NCBI GenBank assembly: GCA_035602155.1
Contig: DATNMW010000133.1
Span: 3,125 to 67,124 of the forward strand
DNA from: Bog-159 sp035602155
Lineage (GTDB): Bacteria; Acidobacteriota; Terriglobia; Bryobacterales; Bryobacteraceae
Length of the DNA: 64,000 nt
Direction: 5' to 3'
Positions within the stretch are counted from its first letter, which is position 1. Each line of letters starts with the position of its first letter. The notes beneath the pieces are model-generated. The model worked only from the letters and a program-made list of their open reading frames with translations, was not told the origin of the DNA and ran no database searches. Below are positions 43,899 through 52,033 of this stretch, in pieces. The position numbers and the translations under genes are program-made.

Positions 43899-44450
43899 TC
43901 AGATAAACATCTCTTCGTCCTGAGTGGCGTTTTCCGGAGAATTCCGGTTGCCGCCTTGCGCATAGGTATTCAAGGCCGCCTTGAGGCCGGCCACGATGCC
44001 GTTGACCTCCTTAACCGGCTTCAGCACAGCGCTCTTGACGGCTTCGCTGGCGTGTTCCACCTGCTCGACGGTGTGCTCGACGGTCTGGTCGATCTGCGCA
44101 ATCCGGGCTCTGGCGCGCTCGCTGGTGTCGTCGATCAACCCGCCAATGCGCTCGGCTTGCTGGCGGGCGGCCTTGGCGATGACCAGCGTTTCCGCCGTAA
44201 TGTCGGCGATGCGCGGCCGGTTCTCCTCTAGAGTCTTGTTGGATGTGGTCAGTAACTTGTTGCATGCCGCGATGAAGTCGTCGAAATGTTCCACCAACGG
44301 CGCCAGCTTGGTCTGCGCTTCCTTGCCGGCCTTTTGGGCTTCCTTCCCGGCGCGGTAAAGAGCGGCCAAAATCAGCGCCTGCCACACCGAAGCGAGGCAG
44401 GCAAGCAGCACGCCCACCGCGATCACCCACCGGAAGACGTCTTCAGACAT
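43899..44450 (-). CDS. Membrane-anchored DUF948-like coiled-coil protein
   Basis: 183 aa. One N-terminal membrane helix (FRWVIAVGVLLACLASVWQAL), then a long cytoplasmic or periplasmic helix region: KEAQKAGKEAQTKLAPLVEH, AETLVIAKAARQQAERIGGL, DQTVEHTVEQVEHASEAVKS, ending with an acidic tail. This is the DUF948/YtxG-like build seen in general stress proteins of Bacillus and relatives. A YtxH-like gene follows in the same direction upstream, which supports the pairing. Confidence 0.75.
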   Translation of the reverse strand: MSEDVFRWVIAVGVLLACLASVWQALILAALYRAGKEAQKAGKEAQTKLAPLVEHFDDFIAACNKLLTTSNKTLEENRPRIADITAETLVIAKAARQQAERIGGLIDDTSERARARIAQIDQTVEHTVEQVEHASEAVKSAVLKPVKEVNGIVAGLKAALNTYAQGGNRNSPENATQDEEMFI

Positions 44451-44474
44451 GGAGAACCCTCCCTGGCATTGGAG

Positions 44475-44792
44475 TTAGTGAGCCGGTCCGTTTCCGGTGG
44501 CGGGCTGCGCCGGCGGCTGATTCACAGCGTCGCGGTAGGCCTGCTTGCCCGCATCCATGGCGTCGGCGATGGTGTCCTTCTGACGATTCAACGCTTCCTT
44601 GCTCTTGGCCAGCAAATCGCCGGCTGAATCCTTCAGTTCCGCGCCGCGTTGTTTGAGAAAATCGGTGCCCTCGCCAGTCTTATCCTTTATGAGTTGGCGG
44701 GTGTCCGCGCCGGATTTCGGAGCAAACAACATGCCAATACCGATGCCCACGCCTAGGCCCAGCAGGAAACTCGAGAAACCGCTCTTATCCAT
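44475..44792 (-). CDS. YtxH-domain protein
   Basis: 105 aa from ATG 44792, preceded by GGGAGGAGTGAG. Glycine-rich membrane segment SSFLLGLGVGIGIGMLFAPK then SGADTRQLIKDKTGEGTDFL, the YtxH signature, and an amphipathic helix (AGDLLAKSKEALNRQKDTIA). YtxH proteins are small stress-linked membrane proteins. A reading extended to 45731 runs antisense through recX and is an artefact. It is co-directional with the DUF948-like gene, 25 bases before it. Confidence 0.85.
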   Translation of the reverse strand: MDKSGFSSFLLGLGVGIGIGMLFAPKSGADTRQLIKDKTGEGTDFLKQRGAELKDSAGDLLAKSKEALNRQKDTIADAMDAGKQAYRDAVNQPPAQPATGNGPAH

Positions 44793-44841
44793 CTCACTCC
44801 TCCCTTTACAGCATCTAGTATACCTTGCCTCATCCGAGCAT

Positions 44842-44861
44842 ATGGTACATTGCTGTACCAT
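44842..44861. promoter_or_regulatory. LexA-like palindrome upstream of recX
   Basis: ATGGTACA (44842-44849) and TGTACCAT (44854-44861) form a perfect 8-bp inverted repeat with a 4-base spacer (TTGC), 16 bases before the recX ATG. recX belongs to the SOS regulon in many bacteria, and LexA sites in several phyla are short palindromes with a 4-base centre of this kind. It lies between recX and the divergent YtxH gene and could control both. Confidence 0.6.
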
Positions 44862-44876
44862 TAGAAGGCCTGTAGC

Positions 44877-45410
44877 ATGAAACAACGAAAACCTCTTCTC
44901 TTGGATGCTGCCGCCTTGTGGGACTACGCACTGTTGGTGCTGCGCGGCCGCGCGTATTCGAGCGGCGAACTGCGCGAGAAGCTGCGCCGCAAGGCCGAGC
45001 GCATCGCCGACATAGACCCCGCCATGGCGCGCCTGAAGGAATACGGCTACCTGGACGACCGGAAGTTCGCGGAGAGCTTCGTGGCGGCGCGCCTGGAAAA
45101 TCAAGGGTTGGGCAAGACGCGCGTGCTGGCGGACCTGTCGCGCCGCCGGGTGGCGCCGGCGTTGGCGCAACAATCCGTGGGGAAAGTGTATGAGAACGTC
45201 AGCGAGGAGGCCTTGGCCGGCGACTTCGTGCGGCGCAAGTTCCGCATGGCCGCCAGGGAGAATCTTTTCCAGGATGAAAAGCAGATGGCGTCGGCGTATC
45301 GCAGACTGGTATACGCGGGGTTCAAGCCGGCAACGGCTGTCGCGGTGTTGAAAAAATTCGCGCGCGATCCGGACCTGCTGGACGGGTTCGAGCCGCCGGA
45401 AGAAGAGTAG
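44877..45410 (+). CDS. recX: Regulatory protein RecX
   Basis: 177 aa. RecX limits RecA filament growth. Three-helix repeats are visible: DAAALWDYALLVLRGRAYSS then GELREKLRRKA; ARLKEYGYLDDRKFAESFVA then RLENQGLGKTRVLADLSRR; and AYRRLVYAGFKPATAVAVLK. The GYLDDRKFAE block is the family hallmark. recA is not in the window. Expression is likely SOS-linked through the palindrome just upstream. Confidence 0.93.
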   Translation: MKQRKPLLLDAAALWDYALLVLRGRAYSSGELREKLRRKAERIADIDPAMARLKEYGYLDDRKFAESFVAARLENQGLGKTRVLADLSRRRVAPALAQQSVGKVYENVSEEALAGDFVRRKFRMAARENLFQDEKQMASAYRRLVYAGFKPATAVAVLKKFARDPDLLDGFEPPEEE

Positions 45411-45439
45411 AGTAAGGAAGACAAGCCTCCCGGCCTGTC

Positions 45440-45802
45440 CTATAGCGGGTTCCGAGCGAACACGTATTCCTCGACAGGCTGGCCACCGATCAGATGTTGC
45501 TGGATAATTCGCTCGATGACTTCTGCCGTGGCCGAGCGATACCAGGTTCCCTCGGGATAAACCACCGCGATGGGACCCTGCTCGCAGACGCGCAGGCAAT
45601 TCGCCTTGGTGCGGTAAACACAGTGGCCGCCGGCCAGCAGGTCCAGCTCCGCCAGTCGGCGTTTCAGATACTCCCAAGATTCGAGACCCACTTCTTTCGG
45701 CGCGCATTTGGGCTTGGTCTGGTCGCAGCACAGGAAGATGTGGCGGCGGATGTTGCCGATCTGCAAGCCTTGGGCGATTTGTACGAGGCGCTCGATTTCC
45801 AC
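45440..45802 (-). CDS. Thioredoxin-like [2Fe-2S] ferredoxin
   Basis: 120 aa. IRRHIFLCCDQTKPKCAPKE supplies the first cluster Cys pair and HCVYRTKANCLRVCEQGPI with AVVYPEGTWY supplies the second (C-x3-C), as in the ferredoxin family that has a thioredoxin fold (NuoE/Shethna-type relatives). It likely carries electrons for an unidentified partner. It converges with recX, 29 bases from its stop. Confidence 0.9.
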   Translation of the reverse strand: MEIERLVQIAQGLQIGNIRRHIFLCCDQTKPKCAPKEVGLESWEYLKRRLAELDLLAGGHCVYRTKANCLRVCEQGPIAVVYPEGTWYRSATAEVIERIIQQHLIGGQPVEEYVFARNPL

Positions 45803-45986
45803 GCCTCGATTGTAGCGCGCATGCGCAACTCGGGTGCTATGCGCTTTGCCGAATTGCCAAGCGCCATTCGGGCTGACATTCCAAAATTGCTTTGCTGGAT
45901 CTCTCCAATGTGCATTTTCCGGAAAGGCGGTGCTGCACGCACACGCGGTTTGAAGTGATTGCGCCCGAGTAGTGGGTCAATCTGCT

Positions 45987-46078
45987 TTGTGGGGCAGGTT
46001 GGCAACCTGCGGGCCGATTGTCAATCGGCCCAGTTTGCGCCGAGGTCCAGTCGGCGCGCGGGATGCCATGCCCCACAA
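45987..46078. repeat. Multi-hairpin palindromic repeat, copy B
   Basis: The outer stem TTGTGGGGCA (45987-45996) pairs with TGCCCCACAA (46069-46078). Three hairpins lie inside: CAGGTT/AACCTG (45995-46000 with 46004-46009), GGGCCGATT/AATCGGCCC (46011-46019 with 46023-46031) and GCGCCGA/TCGGCGC (46037-46043 with 46051-46057). The closing stem equals that of copy A, while the inner hairpins differ and stay perfectly paired. It sits between the ferredoxin gene and a decayed membrane-protein gene. About 180 bases before it (45803-45986) hold nothing recognisable. Confidence 0.8.
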
Positions 46079-46115
46079 GCTGCGCCTGAGCGGGACGACG
46101 CCGATTCGCCGGATA

Positions 46116-47247
46116 TCACGGCTGGCCCCACCCGGTAACCCCTAACACCCCCAAGATCTGCGGAGCCAGTTGCAGCGCGCAGCGCGGGACCACCATGCAT
46201 AGCGGCGCCAGCGGCAACCATTTCAACGAGGGACCCCCTTCCAAGGCAAGCAAGACCAGCAGCGGCGATAGGATGCGGCCTATATCGGTTACCTCCAGCC
46301 ACTGATCCCGCTTCAGAAGCACTCCCAAGAGTACGAACAAAAGCATGGCCCAGCCCCGCGGAGTGAAGCCGGTCTTGCGCGCCACGGGAAAAGCAACGGC
46401 AATCGCCAGTAGGATGCCCGCGATCGCCAGATAATCGAAACCCTTAACCGCGCCGTCCACCAGCGGAGGGAACGGATACGGCAGCGGACGCAGAAGCCGG
46501 CTAATAGGGCCTGAAAACGGCAAACCGACAGGGCGTCCGGCCCAGGCGTGGGGCAACCGTGCGTCGATGTATCCATACCAACACAGCGCGGGAAGGGCCG
46601 CGCTGCCACATATGGCGGCGCGCCAGCAATAAGCCCGTGTCGCGGACCAGGGTGCGCAGCAAACAACACCGCATACAGCTTCCAATCCGGCTCGCTATCC
46701 CGGCTATAGAGCGCGAACGCAATCACGAATGCCGCTAGTGCCACATTCACGCCCAGGCGATCCATGGAAACCATCGACGCCGGAATGCATACGAACGCCA
46801 AACCCCAGGCCCGGCTGTGCCCGTGCAACGCGGCCAGGCGGCTCAGCCAATATGCGCCCAGCCCGAAGAAAAGCAAAATCACCGCGCGATAGGCGGTATC
46901 GATACGGTTAGCGCCGCCCCAGGCAAGCACGTAGGCCATCGCCGGAATCAGGATTCGTTTGTCGCGCAGCCTGGGATTGTCGATCTACGCCGCATCCCGT
47001 CCGCCAGGAAGGGATCGTGCGAGATGTAGTGATAGAACTGTCCATCCCAGCCGTAGGATTGCTTGAAGCTATAGATGTTCTCGCTGGCCAAGGCTGGGGG
47101 AATGGAGAACTTATCTCCCGTACAATATAAGGCCGTCCAGTTGCCGCCGTAGTTGCGCCGCACCGTGGGCGCCTGCCACGATAGGACTAGGGCGGCGCAC
47201 AGCAGCGCCCACGCGGTACTCTTTAGGGCAGGCGTTTGTCGAGTCAT
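46116..47247 (-). pseudogene. Frameshifted polytopic membrane protein
   Basis: The minus strand from ATG 47247 reads MTRQTPALKSTAWALLCAAL and FKQSYGWDGQFYHYISHDP. It changes frame near 46985 to IDNPRLRDKRILIPAMAYVL and RAVILLFFGLGAYWLSRLAA, and shifts again near 46665 and 46620. It ends as ICGSAALPALCWYGYIDARL, YLAIAGILLAIAVAFPVARK and LSPLLVLLALEGGPSLKWLP. Roughly eight hydrophobic helices and the YGWDGQFYH motif suggest a GT-C-like or conserved multi-pass membrane protein. Three shifts in 1.1 kb, next to intact frr, indicate a real pseudogene. Confidence 0.65.
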
Positions 47248-47316
47248 CGTGGTGCGCAGCCGACGGGTCCGGGGGGACCCGCGCAGACCAGGTTTCAGAC
47301 CAGGAGCCTGCCCCAC

Positions 47317-47922
47317 CTATTTGATTTCGAGGATTTCCTTTTCCTTGCTGCGCGCGGCTTGGTCGATCTTATCCATATACGCGTTGGTCAGCTTCTGGAT
47401 CTCGTCGTGCGCCCGCTTGTCCTCGTCTTCAGTGATCTTCTTGTCCTTCAGCAGCGCCTTCACCGCCTCGTTGCCGTCGCGGCGGATGTTGCGCACCGAC
47501 ACGCGATGGTGCTCGGCCACGCCGTGCAGGCGCTTCACGAATTCCTTGCGGCGCTCCTCGGTGAGCGGCGGGATCGGCAGCCGGATCATCTTGCCGTCAT
47601 TGGCGGGATTCAGGCCCAAGTCCGAGACCCGGATAGCCTTCTCGATCGGGCCGATTTGCGAAGCGTCCCACGGCGTGATGGTGATCATGCTGGGCTCAGG
47701 AACGTGCAGGGTCGCCACCTGGTTGAGCGGCGAGGGCGTGCCGTAATAATCCACGCGAATGTGATCGAGCAGGCTCAAGGTGGCGCGGCCCGTGCGAATG
47801 GTGGCCGCTTCGTGCTGCAGGTCGCCAATGGCCTTCTCCATGCGCACTCTGACGTTGTTCTCGACGTCCTTAATCGATTGGAAAGCCGGCCCGTCGGGGG
47901 CGGCGGTGTGTTCGGTTTTCAT
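47317..47922 (-). CDS. frr: Ribosome recycling factor
   Basis: 201 aa, about 15 residues longer than usual at the N-terminus. It splits post-termination ribosomes together with EF-G. IRTGRATLSLLDHIRVDYYG then TPSPLNQVATL is the family core, followed by LPPLTEERRKE-type sequence (RLPIPPLTEERRKEFVKRLH) and the C-terminal RDGNEAVKALLKDKKITEDE. It is last in the rplM-rpsI-rpsB-tsf-pyrH-frr operon, 7 bases after pyrH. Confidence 0.97.
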   Translation of the reverse strand: MKTEHTAAPDGPAFQSIKDVENNVRVRMEKAIGDLQHEAATIRTGRATLSLLDHIRVDYYGTPSPLNQVATLHVPEPSMITITPWDASQIGPIEKAIRVSDLGLNPANDGKMIRLPIPPLTEERRKEFVKRLHGVAEHHRVSVRNIRRDGNEAVKALLKDKKITEDEDKRAHDEIQKLTNAYMDKIDQAARSKEKEILEIK

Positions 47923-47929
47923 AGGTGGC

Positions 47930-48637
47930 CTAGTGAATGAGCGTACCGATCGGCTCGCCCATCGCCATACGCATTATATTGCCGCTGGTGTTCAAATTGA
48001 AAACGATTATCGGAAGTTGATTGTCCCGGCACATGGCGATAGAAGTGGCGTCCATGACGGCCAGCGACTTGGACAGGACCTCCAGATACGAAACTTCACG
48101 GTACATCACGGCGTCGGGGAACCGCAAGGGGTCTTTGTCGTAGACGCCATCCACGCGGGTGGCTTTGGCGATCACCTCCGCGCGGATTTCCAGGGCGCGC
48201 AAGGTGGCGGCGGTGTCGGTGGAGAAGTACGGATTGGAAGTGCCGCCCGCGAAGACGCACACGCGGCCCTTTTCCAGATGGCGTATGGCGCGGCGGCGGA
48301 TGTAGGGCTCGGCCACCTCATGCATCTCGATGGCGCTCATCACCCGCGTGTGAACGCCGATCTGTTCCAAGGCGTCCTGCAGCGACAGGGAGTTGATGAC
48401 GGTGGCCAGCATACCCATGTGGTCGGCCGTCACGCGGTCCATCTTCTGGGCTGCTGCGGCGATGCCGCGAAAGATATTGCCGCCGCCCACTACCAGCCCA
48501 ACCTGCACGCCGGCGGCGGCTACGGCGGCTACTTCGGTGGCCAGTTCCTTAACGCGCTCGGCGTTGATGCCGAAAGCGGCGCCTCCGGCCAGCGCTTCGC
48601 CGCTGAGTTTGAGCAGGATGCGCTTATACTGCGACAC
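47930..48637 (-). CDS. pyrH: UMP kinase
   Basis: 235 aa, standard. It phosphorylates UMP to UDP. RILLKLSGEALAGGAAFGIN is the amino-acid-kinase start, LVVGGGNIFRGIAAAAQKMD and ADHMGMLATVINSLSLQDAL are family signatures, and VFAGGTSNPYFSTDTAATLR is the ATP/UMP site. Its start overlaps the tsf stop by 14 bases. The order tsf-pyrH-frr is nearly universal. Confidence 0.97.
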   Translation of the reverse strand: MSQYKRILLKLSGEALAGGAAFGINAERVKELATEVAAVAAAGVQVGLVVGGGNIFRGIAAAAQKMDRVTADHMGMLATVINSLSLQDALEQIGVHTRVMSAIEMHEVAEPYIRRRAIRHLEKGRVCVFAGGTSNPYFSTDTAATLRALEIRAEVIAKATRVDGVYDKDPLRFPDAVMYREVSYLEVLSKSLAVMDATSIAMCRDNQLPIIVFNLNTSGNIMRMAMGEPIGTLIH

Positions 48638-49280
48638 TGGCGTCGGGCGGCCCCTCGGCGCCGGCTTCGACTGCGGCTACGTCGCCCACTTTATACCGCG
48701 TAAACCGCGAAACTGTAATGTTTTCGCCCAGCTTTGCGATCTTGGTCTTGATCAACTGGCCGACCGTGAGAGAAGCTTCCTTGACGTAGGGCTGATCCAG
48801 CAGGCAAACCTCTTCGTAGAATTTCGCCAGGCGCCCTTCGACGATGCGGTCGATGACGTTGGCGGGTTTGCCTTCGAACGCCGCGCGGCCACGCTGGATG
48901 TCGCGCTCCTTGTCGAGCGCCTCGGCGGGAACGTCTTCCTTGCCGATGAACTTCGGGTCGGCGGCGGCGATGTGCATGGCGATATCGTGCACCAGCTCTT
49001 GAAAATCCTCGGTGCGCGCCACGAAATCGGACTCGCAGTTGACTTCCACCAGCACGCCAAGCTGGCCGCCCGAATGGATGTAGCTGCCGATCAAGCCCTG
49101 TTTGGTGACGCGCGCGGCTTTCTTGTGCGCGGACGCGATGCCACGCTTGCGCAGAATCACTTCCGCGTTGCCGATGTCGCCGTGGGCCTCGATCAGGGCG
49201 CTCTTGCATTCCATCATGCCGGCGCCGGTGCGGTCACGGAGTTGCTTTACGAGTTGCGCGGTAATGTCCGCCATAATCAT
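48624..49280 (-). CDS. tsf: Translation elongation factor Ts
   Basis: 218 aa, the short EF-Ts class. It exchanges GDP on EF-Tu. AQLVKQLRDRTGAGMMECKS is the N-terminal UBA-like signature, VEVNCESDFVARTEDFQELV the core, and LAKFYEEVCLLDQPYVKEAS the C-terminal motif. ATG 49274 (MADIT) is an equally likely start. A strong inverted repeat fills the gap to rpsB. Confidence 0.97.
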   Translation of the reverse strand: MIMADITAQLVKQLRDRTGAGMMECKSALIEAHGDIGNAEVILRKRGIASAHKKAARVTKQGLIGSYIHSGGQLGVLVEVNCESDFVARTEDFQELVHDIAMHIAAADPKFIGKEDVPAEALDKERDIQRGRAAFEGKPANVIDRIVEGRLAKFYEEVCLLDQPYVKEASLTVGQLIKTKIAKLGENITVSRFTRYKVGDVAAVEAGAEGPPDASVAV

Positions 49281-49304
49281 CTAAACCTAGGAAACTAAGA
49301 ATTT

Positions 49305-49377
49305 AACCGCCGATGCACGCAAATGGACGCAGATAAAACCCATTCTTATCGGCGTGCATTTGCGTGCATCGGCGGTT
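49305..49377. repeat. 21-bp inverted repeat between rpsB and tsf
   Basis: Arms 49305-49325 and 49357-49377 are perfect inverted copies (AACCGCCGATGCACGCAAAT plus G). A 31-base loop contains a further GATAA/TTATC pairing. The arm sequence (GCACGCAAATG..CGCAGATAA) belongs to the same dispersed word family as the repeats near 21.2 and 21.5 kb. In the rpsB-tsf mRNA it would form a very stable stem-loop. Confidence 0.85.
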
Positions 49378-49386
49378 TCAAAGATT

Positions 49387-50277
49387 TTAGTGCGCGCTTT
49401 CAGTGCCCACGGCTTCGGGCTCAAGTTCAGCGGTTTCCGAAGAAGGGCCCTTACGCGGCGATACCGGCGGCGGTTCGTCTTCCATCAGAGACTCCGCCAT
49501 GATCTTCTCGGCGTACTTGGGATCCACGTATTCGGTGTATTCGGGAACCTCTTCCACCGGAGTTTCGTCGGTCACGATTTTCTCGGTGGTGAATTCCTGC
49601 TCGCTGGCGAGCGCGCGGCCTTCCACCACCGAGTCCGCGATCTTGCTGGCGAACAGGCGAATGGCGCGCAACGCGTCGTCGTTGCCCGGTATCACATAAT
49701 CCACCTCGTCGGGATCGCAATTGGTGTCCACGATGGCTACCACCGGGATACCCAAACGGCGGGCTTCCTTGACCGCGATGGCTTCCTTGTTCGAGTCGAT
49801 CACAAACAGGAGATCGGGTAATCCGGGCATATCCTTTATGCCGGATAAGTTGGAATCCAGGTGTTTGCGCTCGCGCTCCAGGCGAATGATTTCCTTCTTG
49901 GGCCGGCCGGTGTAACCGCCCTCCACGCTGGACATGGCCTCCAGTTCCTTGAGCCGCTTGATGGACTTCTGCACAGTGGCCATGTTCGTGAGCAGTCCGC
50001 CCAGCCAGCGCTGATTCACAAAATACATCTGGCAGCGGCGGGCTTCCTCGGCGATGGCTTCCTGAGCTTGCCGCTTGGTTCCCACGAACAGCACGTTCTT
50101 GCCTTGGGAGGCCATTTCGCCCACGAACCGGGCGGCATCCTTGAACAGCTTCAAGGTTTTCTGCAGGTCGATTATGTAGATTCCGTTGCGTTCGCCGAAG
50201 ATGTATTCCTTCATCTTCGGATTCCAGCGCTTGGTCTGGTGCCCGAAGTGAACACCGGCTTCGAGCAATTCCTTCAT
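49387..50277 (-). CDS. rpsB: 30S ribosomal protein S2
   Basis: 296 aa. The S2 core (residues 1-230) has MKELLEAGVHFGHQTKRWNP, FVGTKRQAQEAIAEEARRCQ, MYFVNQRWLGGLLTNMATVQ and PVVAIVDTNCDPDEVDYVIP. A C-terminal extension of about 60 acidic/proline residues (TDETPVEEVPEYTEYVDPKY...EDEPPPVSPRKG) is unusual compared with short S2 proteins, though seen in some acidobacteria. Operon position between rpsI and tsf. Confidence 0.97.
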   Translation of the reverse strand: MKELLEAGVHFGHQTKRWNPKMKEYIFGERNGIYIIDLQKTLKLFKDAARFVGEMASQGKNVLFVGTKRQAQEAIAEEARRCQMYFVNQRWLGGLLTNMATVQKSIKRLKELEAMSSVEGGYTGRPKKEIIRLERERKHLDSNLSGIKDMPGLPDLLFVIDSNKEAIAVKEARRLGIPVVAIVDTNCDPDEVDYVIPGNDDALRAIRLFASKIADSVVEGRALASEQEFTTEKIVTDETPVEEVPEYTEYVDPKYAEKIMAESLMEDEPPPVSPRKGPSSETAELEPEAVGTESAH

Positions 50278-50389
50278 CGATATTGCGGGCGTAGACTACC
50301 TCCTGAATTATCCGTGCCAAGGCAACGCGCGCGGTCCAAAGCGAGATTTACGCGCGGGACCCGGGCACACCAACTGCAACCAACAGACA

Positions 50390-50788
50390 TTACCGCTTGG
50401 AGAACTGGAAGCGCTTGCGCGCACCCTTTTGGCCGTACTTCTTGCGTTCATGCTGGCGCGGGTCGCGGGTCAGAAAACCAAGCTTCTTGAGCCGCGACCG
50501 CAGCTCCACGTTGAACTCGCAAAGGGCACGGGCGATGCCGTGACGGGCGGCGCCGGCTTGGCCGGAAATACCTCCACCGTCAATGCGCATCAGGATATCG
50601 AATTTGTCGGCCGTCTCGGTCGCCAGCAGGGGCTGGCGCACGGAGGCGCGGGCGGCCTCGGTGGAGAAGTAATTCTCGAAGGCCCTGCCGTTGATGGTTA
50701 GATCGCCCTTGCCGGGCCGAAGAATCACGCGAGCCACCGATTCCTTACGGCGGCCGGTACCAATATATTGAACGATGCTTGCTGCCAC
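50390..50788 (-). CDS. rpsI: 30S ribosomal protein S9
   Basis: 132 aa. QYIGTGRRKESVARVILRPG starts the protein, GGISGQAGAARHGIARALCE is the family signature, and it ends in the conserved KARKRFQFSKR-like basic tail (GARKRFQFSKR) that touches the P-site tRNA. It is 14 bases after rplM and cotranscribed with it. Confidence 0.97.
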   Translation of the reverse strand: MAASIVQYIGTGRRKESVARVILRPGKGDLTINGRAFENYFSTEAARASVRQPLLATETADKFDILMRIDGGGISGQAGAARHGIARALCEFNVELRSRLKKLGFLTRDPRQHERKKYGQKGARKRFQFSKR

Positions 50789-50802
50789 TAATAAACCTTT
50801 CG

Positions 50803-51264
50803 TTATTTGACGGCGTTATTGATAGCGTTATTGACAGCCATGGCGGTGGGCTTCTGCGCCGCATGCGGGTGCTTCTCACCCGCGTAGACCTTCAGCTTGC
50901 GGTACATCTGCTTGCCGAGCTTGGTCTTGGGAAGCATGCCCTGAATGGCCTCTTCAATCATGCGGGCGGGCCGCGTCGCGCGCACGCGCCGTGCACTGGT
51001 TTCCACCAGCCCGCCGGGATAACCCGTGAAATGCCGGTAGACCTTCTTTTCGTCTTTCCGGCCGGTAAGCCGCACTTTGGCGGCGTTGACGACCACTACG
51101 TGATCGCCTGTATCCAGGAACGGAGTAAAAATCGCTTTATGCTTGCCCATCAAGAGCATGGCAGCCTTGCTGGCAAGTTTGCCGAGCACTACATTTTCGG
51201 CATCCAGCACATGCCACTGGCGTTCGATCCCGTTCTTGGAAGGGAACTGAGTACTCATTGACAC
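50803..51264 (-). CDS. rplM: 50S ribosomal protein L13
   Basis: 153 aa (151 from ATG 51258). ERQWHVLDAENVVLGKLASK opens the core. FLDTGDHVVVVNAAKVRLTG then RKDEKKVYRHFTGYPGG is the L13 signature, with AIQGMLPKTKLGKQMYRKLK near the end. It is the first gene of the translation operon; the promoter should lie between 51265 and 51379. Confidence 0.97.
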   Translation of the reverse strand: MSMSTQFPSKNGIERQWHVLDAENVVLGKLASKAAMLLMGKHKAIFTPFLDTGDHVVVVNAAKVRLTGRKDEKKVYRHFTGYPGGLVETSARRVRATRPARMIEEAIQGMLPKTKLGKQMYRKLKVYAGEKHPHAAQKPTAMAVNNAINNAVK

Positions 51265-51379
51265 ACGTCTCCACTTCGTCGCTTCAAACTATTTAGAGTA
51301 CCCAAACCGGGGGGCAAAAGTCAAATCGCGCACACACCGGATCCCGGTCGTACTGACCGCCAGGCCACTAGGGCCTGTC

Positions 51380-52033
51380 CTACTTCGTCGTGGTCAGGTT
51401 GTGCTCGATGGCGAATTTGACCAGCCCCACCAGATCGTGAATGTTGAGCTTGCGCATCAGGCTGGCGCGGTAGGTGTCCACCGTCTTGGGGCTGATATCC
51501 AGCAGATTGGCAATCTCCTTGGCGCGCAGACCGTTCACCAGGTGGAAAAACACATCGTGCTCGCGCCGGCTGAGATGCGCCAAGGGGTCGTCGGCCTGCG
51601 CTTCGCGCGTGGATGGCAGCAGGCCTGCGACCTTCAGTAGAGGCGACACGTACACGCCGCCGTCGCGAATGTAGCTGATGGCGTCGGTCAAATGGCGGGG
51701 TGGCCCGTCCTTTAGCAGGTAGCCGTCCACGCCAACCTTCATAGCTTCCCGGATAGCGCTCTCTTCGCGGCTGATAGTCAGGATGATGCAACGCGTAGGC
51801 ACGCCCGTCTCGCGGACTTTGCGCACCACCTCCACACCCGAAAGCTTCGGCATGTGCAGGTCGAGCAGAGCGAAATCCGGCTTCAGCGAGCGAATAGTTT
51901 CCAGCGCCGTCAGGCCGTCGGCGCACTGCGCGACAACCTGCAATTCGCGGCTCTGGCACACCAGCACCAGGCCTTCGCGAATGATGGCTTGATCCTCGGC
52001 TATGACGACCGTCGTTGGTTTGGAGTTAGGCAT
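51380..52033 (-). CDS. LuxR/NarL-family response regulator
   Basis: 217 aa. Receiver: VVIAEDQAIIREGL acids, FALLDLHMPKLSG phospho-Asp near 58, ILTISREE, and YLLKDGPPRHL Lys. The LuxR HTH is LSRREHDVFFHLVNGLRAKE and LLDISPKTVDTYRASLMRKL. It overlaps the stop of the upstream kinase by 8 bases, forming a coupled pair. Confidence 0.95.
   Translation of the reverse strand: MPNSKPTTVVIAEDQAIIREGLVLVCQSRELQVVAQCADGLTALETIRSLKPDFALLDLHMPKLSGVEVVRKVRETGVPTRCIILTISREESAIREAMKVGVDGYLLKDGPPRHLTDAISYIRDGGVYVSPLLKVAGLLPSTREAQADDPLAHLSRREHDVFFHLVNGLRAKEIANLLDISPKTVDTYRASLMRKLNIHDLVGLVKFAIEHNLTTTK

Noticed and set aside
44475..45731. 418-codon reading that includes the YtxH gene
   Set aside because: The N-terminal 300 codons run antisense through recX and the ferredoxin gene; the YtxH start at 44792 has its own ribosome-binding site.
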